Notes: generated by a model from the letters alone, not told the origin. A DNA stretch of 51,025 bases from DAISJM01 sp036821485 (GCA_036821485.1 DAISJM010000025.1:1-51025); one strand, 5' to 3'. Counted from the first letter of the stretch, positions 18,018 through 25,848 are shown. Numbers and translations are program-made.

Positions 18018-18100
18018 TGGAGTGCGCTGGCTCGACAGCGCTTTGTTGCAGCCCGGCTTGACGGGCTGCAGAGAGAGCGGCGTCAAGCCGCCGCACTCCA
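18018..18100. repeat. Cloverleaf-forming dispersed repeat, copy 1
   Basis: Outer arms TGGAGTGCG (18018-18026) and CGCACTCCA (18092-18100) pair. Inside are three hairpins, GCGCTG/CAGCGC, GCAGCCCG/CGGGCTGC and GCGGC/GCCGC, giving a four-way cloverleaf. A second copy is at 42259-42343. Elements of this look (translating as ECGGLTPL) are, as I recall, common in verrucomicrobial genomes. Confidence 0.8.
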
Positions 18101-18116
18101 AAGCATGAGCAACCTA

Positions 18117-18166
18117 TTTTCCAAGGGTTGGAAAAATCCACGGCCGATTTTCCAACCCTTGGAAAA
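18117..18166. terminator. Perfect 19-bp inverted repeat at DUF362 3' end
   Basis: TTTTCCAAGGGTTGGAAAA (18117-18135) and its exact reverse complement (18148-18166) with a 12-base spacer, ending one base before the DUF362 stop codon. Each arm is itself nearly palindromic (TTTTCCAA/TTGGAAAA). On the minus strand it follows the DUF362 stop; A/T-rich ends suit an intrinsic terminator working both ways. Confidence 0.65.
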
Positions 18167-18167
18167 A

Positions 18168-19451
18168 TCAGCCCTCAACCTTGCGCAGCCGCTTCTTCGC
18201 GGCAAACTCCGGCGCTTCGCGAATGCAGAGGCCGAGAATGCGAAGTGACTTGAGGAAGTATTTCATGCTCTCCCGCTTCAACTCCGCCGGATCGAGACCC
18301 ACGGTGGGCCATCCCGTTGCCGTCAGGTCGTCCGGGGGAATCGTCAACGATTCCCAGTTGCGGAAGAGCCGGCCCCACTCGCTGTGCAGAATGTCCTGAA
18401 TGATCTTCTGGTGCGTCGGATACCAGAACGAGTCGTGATACAGCACGCTGGCGATATAGGCCCACGGCGCGAGGATCGTCTTGAGCGACCACTCGATGGG
18501 CTTCTTCAACGGGCCCCAGTAAATCTTGTGCTGCATGCGGCTCGCAAAGGTCATCTTCTTGAATGGCCCCACAAAGTGCCAGTTCTCGGCCGCGGCCGCC
18601 TCATCGCCCACGATCTTGATCTCACGCGGATCGCCGCAGCCGAGACCAAGCTCGTGCGCGAGCCGGATGAACTTGATGCTCATCGGATCGAAGCCCATCA
18701 GCTTCGCCGCGACGGCGTCGATCGCCACCTGGTCGGACGAGGCCAGCATCACGTTTTTCACATACGGCACCATGCAGCGCGGGCCCGGACCATCGCCCGC
18801 GAAGGTGCCGTCCATCACCGCGAATACACCGCTGTGAATCTTCTTCTGGATCATCAGCAGATCGACCAGCGTTTCGTGAATCACCGGATGCGTCCAGTGC
18901 CGCTTCTCGTTCAGCAAACCGCCGAAGGCGTTCTTCATCGCACCCGTGGTCGTCGTGAACACGTGCGTTTTCACCGTGGGCAGATGAATGATGTTCTCCC
19001 CGATGAAGCGCTTCGGAATCATGAAGCCGTCGGGATACACCTGGTTCAGACACAGGAACTTGTCGGCCAGGTCGCCAACCGCCTCGCGGACGTTGATCCA
19101 CTCTTCGCCCTCGTAGAGATGCACGTTTTTCAATCCGTGCGCTTCGATCACGTTGACCTGCTTGTTCTCGCGCTCGCCGAGGTGCGAGTCGATCACCACC
19201 GTCCGGTTGTGGCAGCCGTGGATGAGCGAAGGATCATAGCCGTCGCGCTTCAGCGTACGGATCACGCCGTCGAGTTGCCACGGTGTTGTAGAACTCGCCG
19301 GGTAAAAGAAATGCCAGCTGATGTTGATCTTCAGCGCCGTGTCGCGATCCTTCGGCAGCGTCGCCTGGTAGTCGGCCAGGTTCATCAACCGGTGGGTATC
19401 CGCCAGCACCGTCGCAGGCTTTGTTCTGACAATGGCCACTTTCGAACTCAT
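18168..19451 (-). CDS. DUF362 domain-containing protein
   Basis: A 427-residue protein of the DUF362 family, whose members are often annotated as iron-sulfur or cytoplasmic proteins of unknown function. The typical core is visible: ALKINISWHF, a central LPTVKTHVFTTTTGAMKNAFGG stretch, VFAVMDGTFAGDGPGP, and VMLASSDQVAIDAVAAKLMGFDP. No ferredoxin-type CxxCxxC cluster is present, unlike the longer family members. AAAGGAG lies before ATG 19451. It separates the phosphatase gene from the STAS/kinase pair but runs the other way, so a shared role is not implied. Confidence 0.85.
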   Translation of the reverse strand: MSSKVAIVRTKPATVLADTHRLMNLADYQATLPKDRDTALKINISWHFFYPASSTTPWQLDGVIRTLKRDGYDPSLIHGCHNRTVVIDSHLGERENKQVNVIEAHGLKNVHLYEGEEWINVREAVGDLADKFLCLNQVYPDGFMIPKRFIGENIIHLPTVKTHVFTTTTGAMKNAFGGLLNEKRHWTHPVIHETLVDLLMIQKKIHSGVFAVMDGTFAGDGPGPRCMVPYVKNVMLASSDQVAIDAVAAKLMGFDPMSIKFIRLAHELGLGCGDPREIKIVGDEAAAAENWHFVGPFKKMTFASRMQHKIYWGPLKKPIEWSLKTILAPWAYIASVLYHDSFWYPTHQKIIQDILHSEWGRLFRNWESLTIPPDDLTATGWPTVGLDPAELKRESMKYFLKSLRILGLCIREAPEFAAKKRLRKVEG

Positions 19452-19666
19452 GGGCTCCTTTCGACCAAATCTTCCGGCATGTCTTCCAAGGCTTGGACCC
19501 GATACAGGCCGACTGCGCTCAATGGCAGACGCATTTCAGGCGGACATAACCCGCCCGTCCCCCGAAGCTACTAAACCGCATTTGCCGGTCTTTCGCAAGC
19601 CGTGCAGCAGTGCAAAGGCCGTAACGGCCCGTCCCTCTTCCTAGACAGCAGCCCATCATTTGGTTA

Positions 19667-19672
19667 TATAAT
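19667..19672 (+). promoter_or_regulatory. -10 element for the STAS-kinase operon
   Basis: TATAAT 28 bp before the STAS start, with a weak TAGACA at 19642-19647 (19-bp spacer). AAGGAG and GGGAG follow before ATG 19700. The preceding 200 bp of the gap shows nothing else I can name. Confidence 0.5.
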
Positions 19673-19699
19673 TCCCGGAAAGGAGCGGGAGCGTTCCCC

Positions 19700-20065
19700 A
19701 TGCCCGGACCACAGCTGGATATCAAGGTTGAGCACGTCGAGGGCATCGCCGTGGTGACTCTCATCGGCGTGGTCGATGCCGCCACCATCGAATCCGTCAA
19801 GCGCACCCTGGAACCCCTGCTCGCCAGGAACCCGCCCCGCATCCTCATCGACGGCAGCGGTTTGTCTTTCATCAACAGCCTCGGGTTTGGACTGTTCCTC
19901 AGTTGGACGAGATCCGCCACCACCCGGAATGGCCAATTTGCCGTGTGCGGATTGAGGGATCGCACGCGGGGCATCATCAAAATCCTGGGCATGGAGCCCC
20001 TGATGAACCTGTACCCATCTCAGGCCGAAGCGCTGATCCTCATGAACGAACCCGGCGCGAGTTGA
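19700..20065 (+). CDS. STAS-domain anti-sigma factor antagonist
   Basis: A 121-residue single STAS domain of the SpoIIAA/RsbV type. The first strand, LDIKVEHVEGIAVVTLIGVVDAAT, is followed by the phosphorylation loop ILIDGSGLSFINSLGFG, with the candidate phospho-acceptor serine in INSLG (near residue 59), and C-terminal LGMEPLMNLYPSQAEAL. In the partner-switching scheme the unphosphorylated form binds and neutralises an anti-sigma kinase. The stop codon is 2 bp before the start of the kinase gene, so the two are coupled. The membrane phosphatase upstream is the likely enzyme that reactivates it. Confidence 0.88.
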   Translation: MPGPQLDIKVEHVEGIAVVTLIGVVDAATIESVKRTLEPLLARNPPRILIDGSGLSFINSLGFGLFLSWTRSATTRNGQFAVCGLRDRTRGIIKILGMEPLMNLYPSQAEALILMNEPGAS

Positions 20066-20067
20066 AG

Positions 20068-20520
20068 ATGTCCGAAACCCTGCACAGCGATGTGATCCGT
20101 GTCCGGATCCCGGGCGATGCCCGCTATCTTGCGCTCATCCGCTCGGTCATCGTCAATGCCGCCATCGCCAGCGGCTTCGCCGATGACGACGTGGATAAGA
20201 TCGAGATGGCCGTCGACGAAGCCTGCACCAACGTCCTCGACCACGCGTATCGCTTTGCCACCCCAAAACCGCCCATCGACATCGAGGTCCGCGTCTCACC
20301 CGAGCGGCTCGTCGTCGACATCATCGATCGCGGTGTCTCGTTCGATTTCAACGCGTACATACCGCCGAAGTTCCCCGATCACTGGCTGCGCGGTAAGACC
20401 CGCGGCCTCGGCGTATTTCTGATCAAGCACTTCATGGATGAGGCGAAATATGAACGCCTCTCGGCCACGTCAAACCGGCTGCGCCTGATCAAGAACCTGC
20501 AGCAGCCTGTGACCCCATGA
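20068..20520 (+). CDS. Anti-sigma/serine kinase of the RsbW/SpoIIAB type
   Basis: A 150-residue GHKL-type ATPase (HATPase_c_2). The N-box MAVDEACTNVLDHAYRF carries the Mg-binding Asn near residue 57; the G1 box is VVDIIDRGVSFDF and the G2 region KTRGLGVFLIKHFMD. ATG 20068 is used because upstream in-frame sequence belongs to the STAS gene. The protein would phosphorylate the STAS partner and bind a target. No sigma factor gene is in the window, so the output may be a distant sigma factor or a non-sigma target. Confidence 0.87.
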   Translation: MSETLHSDVIRVRIPGDARYLALIRSVIVNAAIASGFADDDVDKIEMAVDEACTNVLDHAYRFATPKPPIDIEVRVSPERLVVDIIDRGVSFDFNAYIPPKFPDHWLRGKTRGLGVFLIKHFMDEAKYERLSATSNRLRLIKNLQQPVTP

Positions 20521-20592
20521 GCATGGCGAATTGCGGCTTGTACCCACCCGCCCCGGGGCCTAATCTTTCCTTCATCAACACGAGGTGAAGCC

Positions 20593-20979
20593 ATGAAGAA
20601 GCACTATCTACTCCCGGTCAAAATGGCCATGATGGCTCTCCTGCTCGCCGCCACCGCCGGCCTCGTCGGCTGCGAACTCGATGACGAGGACTACGATCAC
20701 AATCCGCCCGCCGGCCTCGGCACGATGTACATCGACAACAACACCTACGACAGCCTCGAAATCTACGTCGACGCCGTCAAGGTCGGTGAGGTGGGCGATT
20801 ACGACACGCACTATTTCGACCTCGAACCCGGCACCCATCGCATCGTCGTTCAGGAGGAGGGCGGCACCGCCAGCTTCCGCGACGACATCGACATCGTTGA
20901 AGGCGAGCGCACCATCGTGGATGTGTCCTACGACTCGAACGACTCATCCGAGTACGACGTGCTGGTGTATATCGACTGA
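20593..20979 (+). CDS. Small lipoprotein with acidic N-terminus
   Basis: A 128-residue lipoprotein. A signal peptide with hydrophobic core MAMMALLLAATAG and lipobox LVGC gives Cys27 as the lipidated residue. It is followed by a very acidic stretch (ELDDEDYDHN) and a compact beta-rich domain (GTMYIDNNTYDSLEIYVDAVKVGEV, FDLEPGTHRIVVQEEGG) resembling PEGA/DUF4397-like carbohydrate- or envelope-associated folds. GAGGTG precedes ATG 20593. It lies just upstream of moaA (8-bp gap) and may share its transcript, with no obvious functional link. Confidence 0.78.
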   Translation: MKKHYLLPVKMAMMALLLAATAGLVGCELDDEDYDHNPPAGLGTMYIDNNTYDSLEIYVDAVKVGEVGDYDTHYFDLEPGTHRIVVQEEGGTASFRDDIDIVEGERTIVDVSYDSNDSSEYDVLVYID

Positions 20980-20987
20980 CCCGAAGC

Positions 20988-22010
20988 ATGATCAGGGATA
21001 TCTCCAGCGTCAGCCACGAACCCGAGCCCGCGTCCGCCGATGGTCACGGCCGGCGCATCAACTATCTTCGCCTCTCGATCACCGACACGTGCAACTTCCG
21101 CTGCGTGTACTGCATGCCCGAGGACACGCCGTTCAAACCCGTGTCCGAACTGATGGCCGATGATGAAATCGTCCGCCTCGCCGCCTGCTTCGCGCGGCTC
21201 GGATTCGAGAAGTTCCGGCTGACCGGCGGCGAGCCCACCCTCCGGCCCGGCGTGGCCGGGATCGTCCGCCAGCTCCGCGCGCTGCCCGGCGTGCGCGAGG
21301 TCACGATGACCACCAACGGAACGCGGCTTGCGGACCTCGCCCGCCCCCTCGCCGACGCCGGCCTGCGCCGGATCAACGTCCGCCTCGATTCCCTTGACCC
21401 CGCGCGCTTTCGCGAACTGTCACGCCGGGACGAACTTTCCAAGGTCTGGAAAGGCATTCTCGCCGCCGAGGCTGCCGGCCTTGCCATCAAACTGAACGTG
21501 GTCCTCGTCCGTGGCATCAACGATGAAACCGACGCCGTGGAGCTTGCCCGCCTGACCCTGGATAAGCCCTGGCAGGTACGGTTCATCGAACTCATGCCGC
21601 TGGGTGGCATGTCTGTTTTCCAGAAGAGCAAGGTGGTCCGCGAAGCCGAATTGAGGACGCGCCTCGAAAGCGCCCTCGGGCCGCTGACCTCCGTCGGCGC
21701 GGGCGTGCTCGATGGCGAGGCCCGCATATTCCGCGCCGCCCAGGCGCCCGGCACGATCGGGTTCATCAGCTCTGTCTCGCGTTCTTTCTGCTGCGCCTGC
21801 CGCCGCGCCCGGCTGACCGCCGACGGCCATCTGCGGCTCTGCCTCCTCCACGAGACCGAGGTCGATCTCCTGACCGCCCTCCGATCCGGCGCAACCGATG
21901 CCGCCATCGAGCGGTTGATTCAGCAGGGCCTGCACCGCAAACCTCTTCATCACGCGCTGGCACAGGATAACGCCCCGGCCGACCGGCTCATGTCGCAGAT
22001 TGGTGGATAA
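20988..22010 (+). CDS. moaA: GTP 3',8-cyclase (molybdenum cofactor biosynthesis MoaA)
   Basis: A 340-residue radical SAM enzyme that converts GTP to 3',8-cyclo-GTP, the first step of molybdopterin synthesis. The N-terminal [4Fe-4S] motif is C35-x3-C39-x2-C42 (CNFRCVYC). LTGGEPTLRP follows, and the C-terminal second cluster is C268-x2-C271-x13-C285 in FCCACRRARLTADGHLRLC. It ends with a double glycine (QIGG), as active MoaA proteins do. All diagnostic residues are present. It is the first gene of a rightward Moco cluster with gaps under 70 bp. Confidence 0.96.
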   Translation: MIRDISSVSHEPEPASADGHGRRINYLRLSITDTCNFRCVYCMPEDTPFKPVSELMADDEIVRLAACFARLGFEKFRLTGGEPTLRPGVAGIVRQLRALPGVREVTMTTNGTRLADLARPLADAGLRRINVRLDSLDPARFRELSRRDELSKVWKGILAAEAAGLAIKLNVVLVRGINDETDAVELARLTLDKPWQVRFIELMPLGGMSVFQKSKVVREAELRTRLESALGPLTSVGAGVLDGEARIFRAAQAPGTIGFISSVSRSFCCACRRARLTADGHLRLCLLHETEVDLLTALRSGATDAAIERLIQQGLHRKPLHHALAQDNAPADRLMSQIGG

Positions 22011-22017
22011 GGGTCTT

Positions 22018-23226
22018 ATGATTAGCGTTCAGGAAGCGGAACGAATCATCCTCGAACACGCCACCCTGCTGCCCACCGCCCCCTGCCCTCTCGCCTCCGC
22101 ACACGGACGCATTCTGCGCGAAGCCATCGCCGCCGATCGCGATCAGCCGCCCTATGACCGCATCACCATGGATGGCATCGCCTTCGCCTTCCGCGCACTG
22201 GAGCAAGGCATGCGCAGCTTTCACATCGAGGCGATTCACCCAGCCGGCCAGACCGCGCCCGCTTTGAAGGACGCCGCCGCGGGCTGCCTCCAGGTCATGA
22301 CCGGCGCGATTCTTCCCACGGGCTGCGACTGCATCGTGCCTTTCGAGGAGATCGATGTAACCGACGACACCGCCACGCTGAAATCCGACTGCCGGCCGAA
22401 GTTGATGCAGTACGTCCACCGCCAGGGCACGGATCGCCGCGCCGGCGAAATGCTGCTCGCAGCCGGATGCATGCTGCGCTCGCCTGAAATCGGCATGGCC
22501 GCCGCCGCAGGCTATGCCCAGGTCACCGTATCGGGCCCGCTCACCGCGACCGTGATCTCCAACGGCGACGAACTGGTGGAGCTCTCCTCGCCAATTCAGC
22601 CGTACCAGGTCCGCCGCTCCAACACCTACGCCATGCGCGCCGCGTTGGTGACGCTCGGCCTGCAGGAAGTGCAGTGCATCCACACGCCCGACGATCCGGC
22701 CGCGATGGAGCACGAACTGAAGAAGGCGCTCGCCCACAACGGAGTCATCATCCTCTCCGGCGGTGTCTCGATGGGCAAATACGACTACGTGCCCGCCGCG
22801 CTGGAACGGCTCAGCGTGAAGCCGCTGTTCCACAAGGTGCTGCAGAAACCCGGCAAGCCGCTCTGGTTCGGCCTCGGCCCGGCAGGGCAAACGGTCTTCG
22901 CCCTCCCCGGCAATCCCGTCTCCTCGCTGGTCTGCTTCCATCGCTATGTCGTCCCCTACCTTCGCCAGCGCATGGGCGCGCCTGCGAAGGAAACCGCGCG
23001 CGTTTTCCCCGGCGAACGAATCACGCCGCATGCCGATCTGACCCTCTTCATCCCCGTCCGCCTGCGGCAGGCGGACGATGGACGCCCCGTCGCCACGCCC
23101 GTCCCCTACCACGGCTCCGGCGATCTCTCCTCGCTCGGGCAAACCGACGGCTTTATCGAACTGGCCCCCGCTTCCGTCGCCTGCGAAACCACGACGCTTG
23201 TTCCGTTCCATCCGTGGTCCTGCTGA
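22018..23226 (+). CDS. moeA: Molybdopterin molybdenumtransferase MoeA
   Basis: A 402-residue MoeA-type protein that inserts molybdate into adenylylated molybdopterin. It carries SVQEAERIILEHA at the N-terminus, the YDRITMDGIAF motif, VMTGAILPTGCDCIVPFEEI, the SNGDEL segment, SGGVSMGKYDYVPAALE (MoCF-like domain) and LPGNPVSSLVCF. ATG 22018 is favoured over an in-frame start at 22000 that lies inside moaA; AAGGG lies 6 bp upstream. It follows the moaA stop by 7 bp. Confidence 0.94.
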   Translation: MISVQEAERIILEHATLLPTAPCPLASAHGRILREAIAADRDQPPYDRITMDGIAFAFRALEQGMRSFHIEAIHPAGQTAPALKDAAAGCLQVMTGAILPTGCDCIVPFEEIDVTDDTATLKSDCRPKLMQYVHRQGTDRRAGEMLLAAGCMLRSPEIGMAAAAGYAQVTVSGPLTATVISNGDELVELSSPIQPYQVRRSNTYAMRAALVTLGLQEVQCIHTPDDPAAMEHELKKALAHNGVIILSGGVSMGKYDYVPAALERLSVKPLFHKVLQKPGKPLWFGLGPAGQTVFALPGNPVSSLVCFHRYVVPYLRQRMGAPAKETARVFPGERITPHADLTLFIPVRLRQADDGRPVATPVPYHGSGDLSSLGQTDGFIELAPASVACETTTLVPFHPWSC

Positions 23227-23289
23227 ACGTGCCCGCGTTGACTTCATCCGATAGATCGGGTACCAGAACTCACTGCGCGGGGGAGCATC

Positions 23290-23757
23290 ATGGTTAAGCA
23301 AATCCGCAACAAAAGGCCCGGCATGGTGGACGTGGGCGACAAGAACGTGACCCATCGCGTCGCGCGCGCCCGCGCACTCGTGGACCTCCCTCCCCCCGTC
23401 GCCCGCCAGCTCAGGGGCGATGAACTCATCAGCCGCAAGGGCCCCGTGTTCCAGACCGCCGTCGTCGCAGGCATCATGGCCGCCAAACGCACCAGCGCGA
23501 TCATCCCGCTCTGCCACCCGCTCGGGATCGAGGACTGCAAAATCGATATCCGCGTCGTGCGCCGCCGGCAGGTCGTCATCGAGTGCTCCGTTTCGATGCA
23601 CGGCAAGACCGGCGTCGAGATGGAGGCGCTAACCGGCGCCGTCGCCGCTGCGCTCACCATCTACGACATGTGCAAGGGACTTTCACACGACATCGTAATC
23701 CACGATGTCCGCCTGCTGGAGAAACATGGTGGCAAGAGCGATTACGTCAGGGCTTAG
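23290..23757 (+). CDS. moaC: Cyclic pyranopterin monophosphate synthase MoaC
   Basis: A 155-residue MoaC that rearranges 3',8-cyclo-GTP to cyclic pyranopterin monophosphate. Family motifs are MVDVGDKNVTHRVA, the active-site KRTSAIIPLCHPLG, CSVSMHGKTGVEMEALTG and LTIYDMCK. A 63-bp gap separates it from moeA, and its 3' end overlaps the mobA start by about 29 bp. Length matches the family. Confidence 0.95.
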   Translation: MVKQIRNKRPGMVDVGDKNVTHRVARARALVDLPPPVARQLRGDELISRKGPVFQTAVVAGIMAAKRTSAIIPLCHPLGIEDCKIDIRVVRRRQVVIECSVSMHGKTGVEMEALTGAVAAALTIYDMCKGLSHDIVIHDVRLLEKHGGKSDYVRA

Positions 23758-24397
23758 TGCGGCCGCTGCCGGCCGCCGGAAGAAGCGGCGCCCGGTCGCC
23801 GCTCCAAAACGACCCCGCTCCATTCCACTCTATGGCCTCGTTCTCGCGGGCGGGCACAGCCGCAGGATGAAGAAGGACAAGGCCAACCTGACCTATCAGC
23901 GCACTCCCCAGTCCGTCCGCGCATTCCGCCTGCTGCAACGTCTCTGCAAGGACGTCTATCTCTCGAATCGCGCCGAACAGAAGAACCTGCCCGGCCACAA
24001 GGGGCTCCCCCAGATTCACGACCGATTCAGGGAACTCGGCCCGGCCGGCGGCATCCTTTCCGCGCAGGCCCGGCACCCGGCCGTGGCCTGGCTCGTCGTC
24101 GCCTGCGATCTGCCCTTCCTCGACCTTCGCACGCTCCGGCACCTCGTCCGCAGTCGGTCCCCGAAGAGCATCGCCACGGCCTACATGAGCGCACACGACG
24201 GCCTCCCGGAACCGCTCTGTGCCATCTATGAGCCCCGCAGCCGCGCCGTACTGAGCCGCTTTACGCGCCGCGGTGTCCACTGCCCGCGAAAGATTCTCAT
24301 TCTCTCGCGCGTTCATCTGCTGCGCCCCATCAACCGCCGCGCACTCGACAACATCAACACGCCCGACGAGTATCGGAAAGCCAAGGCACAGGTTTGA
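23729..24397 (+). CDS. mobA: Molybdenum cofactor guanylyltransferase (MobA-like)
   Basis: A nucleotidyltransferase of about 222 residues in the MobA family, which attaches GMP to molybdopterin. The nucleotide-binding loop is LVLAGGHSRRMKKDKANL and the metal site is VVACDLPFLD; later SAHDGLPEPLCAIYEP is typical of the family. An N-terminal basic extension of about 30 residues precedes the LVLAGG strand. ATG 23729 inside moaC has GGAG 4 bp upstream. MobA implies a bis-MGD-type cofactor, so DMSO-reductase-family molybdoenzymes may be encoded elsewhere; none is in the window. Confidence 0.86.
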   Translation: MARAITSGLSAAAAGRRKKRRPVAAPKRPRSIPLYGLVLAGGHSRRMKKDKANLTYQRTPQSVRAFRLLQRLCKDVYLSNRAEQKNLPGHKGLPQIHDRFRELGPAGGILSAQARHPAVAWLVVACDLPFLDLRTLRHLVRSRSPKSIATAYMSAHDGLPEPLCAIYEPRSRAVLSRFTRRGVHCPRKILILSRVHLLRPINRRALDNINTPDEYRKAKAQV

Positions 24398-24643
24398 ATG
24401 ACACGCAACGTTCACATCGAATATTTCGCCATGCTCCGGGAAGACCGGGGCTGCAGCACGGAAACCGTGGCCACCGCCGCCGCCACAGCCGGCCAGCTCT
24501 ATGACGAGTTGCAGGCGCGCCACCACCTGCGCCTCCCGCGCGCGCAGGTCCGCCCCATCGTGAACGGCGAAGTCACCGATTGGTCCCGGCAGATCGAAGA
24601 CGGCCAAACCGTCGCCTTTCTTCCACCCGTCGCCGGAGGATGA
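24398..24643 (+). CDS. moaD: Molybdopterin synthase small subunit MoaD
   Basis: An 81-residue ubiquitin-like sulfur carrier ending in the required Gly-Gly (PPVAGG), whose C-terminal thiocarboxylate donates sulfur to MoaE. It has the beta-grasp pattern VHIEYFAMLREDRG, VRPIVNGEV and GQTVAFLPPVAGG. Its start directly abuts the mobA stop, and its stop is 4 bp before moaE. Confidence 0.93.
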   Translation: MTRNVHIEYFAMLREDRGCSTETVATAAATAGQLYDELQARHHLRLPRAQVRPIVNGEVTDWSRQIEDGQTVAFLPPVAGG

Positions 24644-24647
24644 ACCG

Positions 24648-25073
24648 ATGTTTACCCTGAGCGCAGAACCGCTGGATGGCCGCAACTTGAAGGCCGAGCT
24701 GCAGGCGGATACCGGCGCCGTCGTAGTCTTCGAAGGTCACGTGCGCGGCCGCAGCCATGGCCGCGATATCGCGCTGCTCGAGTACGAAGCCCACGCCGAT
24801 CAGGCCGCGAAGGAGTTCGAGCGCATCGCGGCCGAAGCGCGGGAGAAATTCGCCGTCACCGACGTTCGGTGCGTCCACCGCGTCGGCCGGGCCATGCCCG
24901 GCGAAATGGCCGTCTGGGTCGCCGCCGTCGCGCCACACCGCGACGCCGCATTCGACGCCTGCCGCTACGCGATGGACGAACTCAAGCACCGCCTGCCGAT
25001 CTGGAAGAAGCAGCACTACACCGACGGCACGTCGGAATGGATCATGCACCACACACCCGGCACCCCGGGTTGA
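24648..25073 (+). CDS. moaE: Molybdopterin synthase catalytic subunit MoaE
   Basis: A 141-residue MoaE that converts cPMP to molybdopterin with MoaD-thiocarboxylate. Signatures are VVVFEGHVRGRSHGRDIALLEYEAH, RVGRAMPGEMAVWVAAVAPHR, and the C-terminal lysine-containing LPIWKKQHYTDG that forms the active site. Length is typical. It is the last Moco gene; its stop overlaps the -35 of the alternative-oxidase-like gene's promoter. Confidence 0.95.
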   Translation: MFTLSAEPLDGRNLKAELQADTGAVVVFEGHVRGRSHGRDIALLEYEAHADQAAKEFERIAAEAREKFAVTDVRCVHRVGRAMPGEMAVWVAAVAPHRDAAFDACRYAMDELKHRLPIWKKQHYTDGTSEWIMHHTPGTPG

Positions 25074-25097
25074 ACACGGCCGCAAACGTGGTAAAAT
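25070..25097 (+). promoter_or_regulatory. Sigma70-like promoter of the alternative-oxidase-like gene
   Basis: TTGAAC (25070-25075), 16-bp spacer, TAAAAT (25092-25097), 33 bp before ATG 25131; AAGGGAG is the ribosome-binding site. Its presence suggests transcription separate from the Moco cluster. Confidence 0.6.
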
Positions 25098-25130
25098 AGG
25101 GCAAGTTTGGAAACCGCAAGGGAGACACCC

Positions 25131-25817
25131 ATGACCACCAGCGCATCGCAAGACATCGACATGAAGAAGGAACAGGAAGCGACGCTCGCCCGGCCGCGCC
25201 GCCGGCCCGGGATGTTTGCGCGCATGTTGTTCTGGGGCATGGACGTCGTGCACGGCAAGGCGCTGACCTTCCAGAAGGTGCGCCTGCTCGAACTGCTCGC
25301 GCGTATTCCCTACCAGGCCTGGGAGGTCCGGCAATACCGCCGCCTCAACAACGCTTTCGAGGACGGGGCAACGGTCAACAAGGCCGAGGAGATCATCGCC
25401 TGGGGCCGCGATGCGCAGGATAACGAGTTCTGGCACCTCCAGGTCATCACCGAGAAGATCGCCAAGGACAACGTCGAGCTGACCTGGTTCCGCGACCGCT
25501 TCCTGCCGCCCATCGCCGCGTTCAAGTACAACATCTTCGCCCGAATCCTCGCCTGCTTCAGCATCAAGTCGGCGTTCATGCTCAATGCCGATTTCGAGGA
25601 TCACGCCGAGCACGAGTATATGACCTATGTGAAGGATCACCCCGAGCTGGAAAATGCGCCCGTGGATTGCGAATCCGCGAAGAAGTTCGGCAATCCGAAG
25701 AGCTGGGCCGATGTGTTCCGCCGGATCGCGCTCGACGAACGCGACCACATGAACAACAGCCTGATCCACGCAGGCCGCGCGTCGGAAGTGGTTCCCTACG
25801 TCAGCGCGAAGAAGTAG
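25131..25817 (+). CDS. Alternative oxidase-like diiron protein
   Basis: A 228-residue protein whose four metal motifs match alternative oxidase (AOX), the cyanide-insensitive ubiquinol oxidase. They are LLELLARIPYQAWE (Glu54), DNEFWHL (Glu99 and His102, equivalent to NERMHL), FEDHAEHEYM (Glu156, equivalent to LEEEA) and LDERDHMNN (Glu203 and His206, equivalent to DEAHH). All six predicted iron ligands are present. Two hydrophobic stretches (RFLPPIAAFKYNIFARILACF and neighbours) fit monotopic membrane binding. It is shorter than plant AOX and diverges between motifs, so substrate and activity are inferred. A plastid-terminal-oxidase-like or unrelated ferritin-like role is possible. It has its own promoter and is convergent with thrC. 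Confidence 0.78.
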   Translation: MTTSASQDIDMKKEQEATLARPRRRPGMFARMLFWGMDVVHGKALTFQKVRLLELLARIPYQAWEVRQYRRLNNAFEDGATVNKAEEIIAWGRDAQDNEFWHLQVITEKIAKDNVELTWFRDRFLPPIAAFKYNIFARILACFSIKSAFMLNADFEDHAEHEYMTYVKDHPELENAPVDCESAKKFGNPKSWADVFRRIALDERDHMNNSLIHAGRASEVVPYVSAKK

Positions 25818-25848
25818 ATCTTCTGTAGCCGGGGGCGTTGACCCCGGT

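Noticed and set aside
18018..18100. tRNA gene
   Set aside because: The cloverleaf shape is superficial: no TTC T-loop, no D-loop GG, no anticodon stem of correct size, and stems are 5-9 bp with 4-6 base loops.
21988..23601. 537-aa minus-strand ORF opposite moeA/moaC
   Set aside because: Antisense shadow of two well-supported Moco genes; low-complexity Gly/Ala/Asp/His composition.
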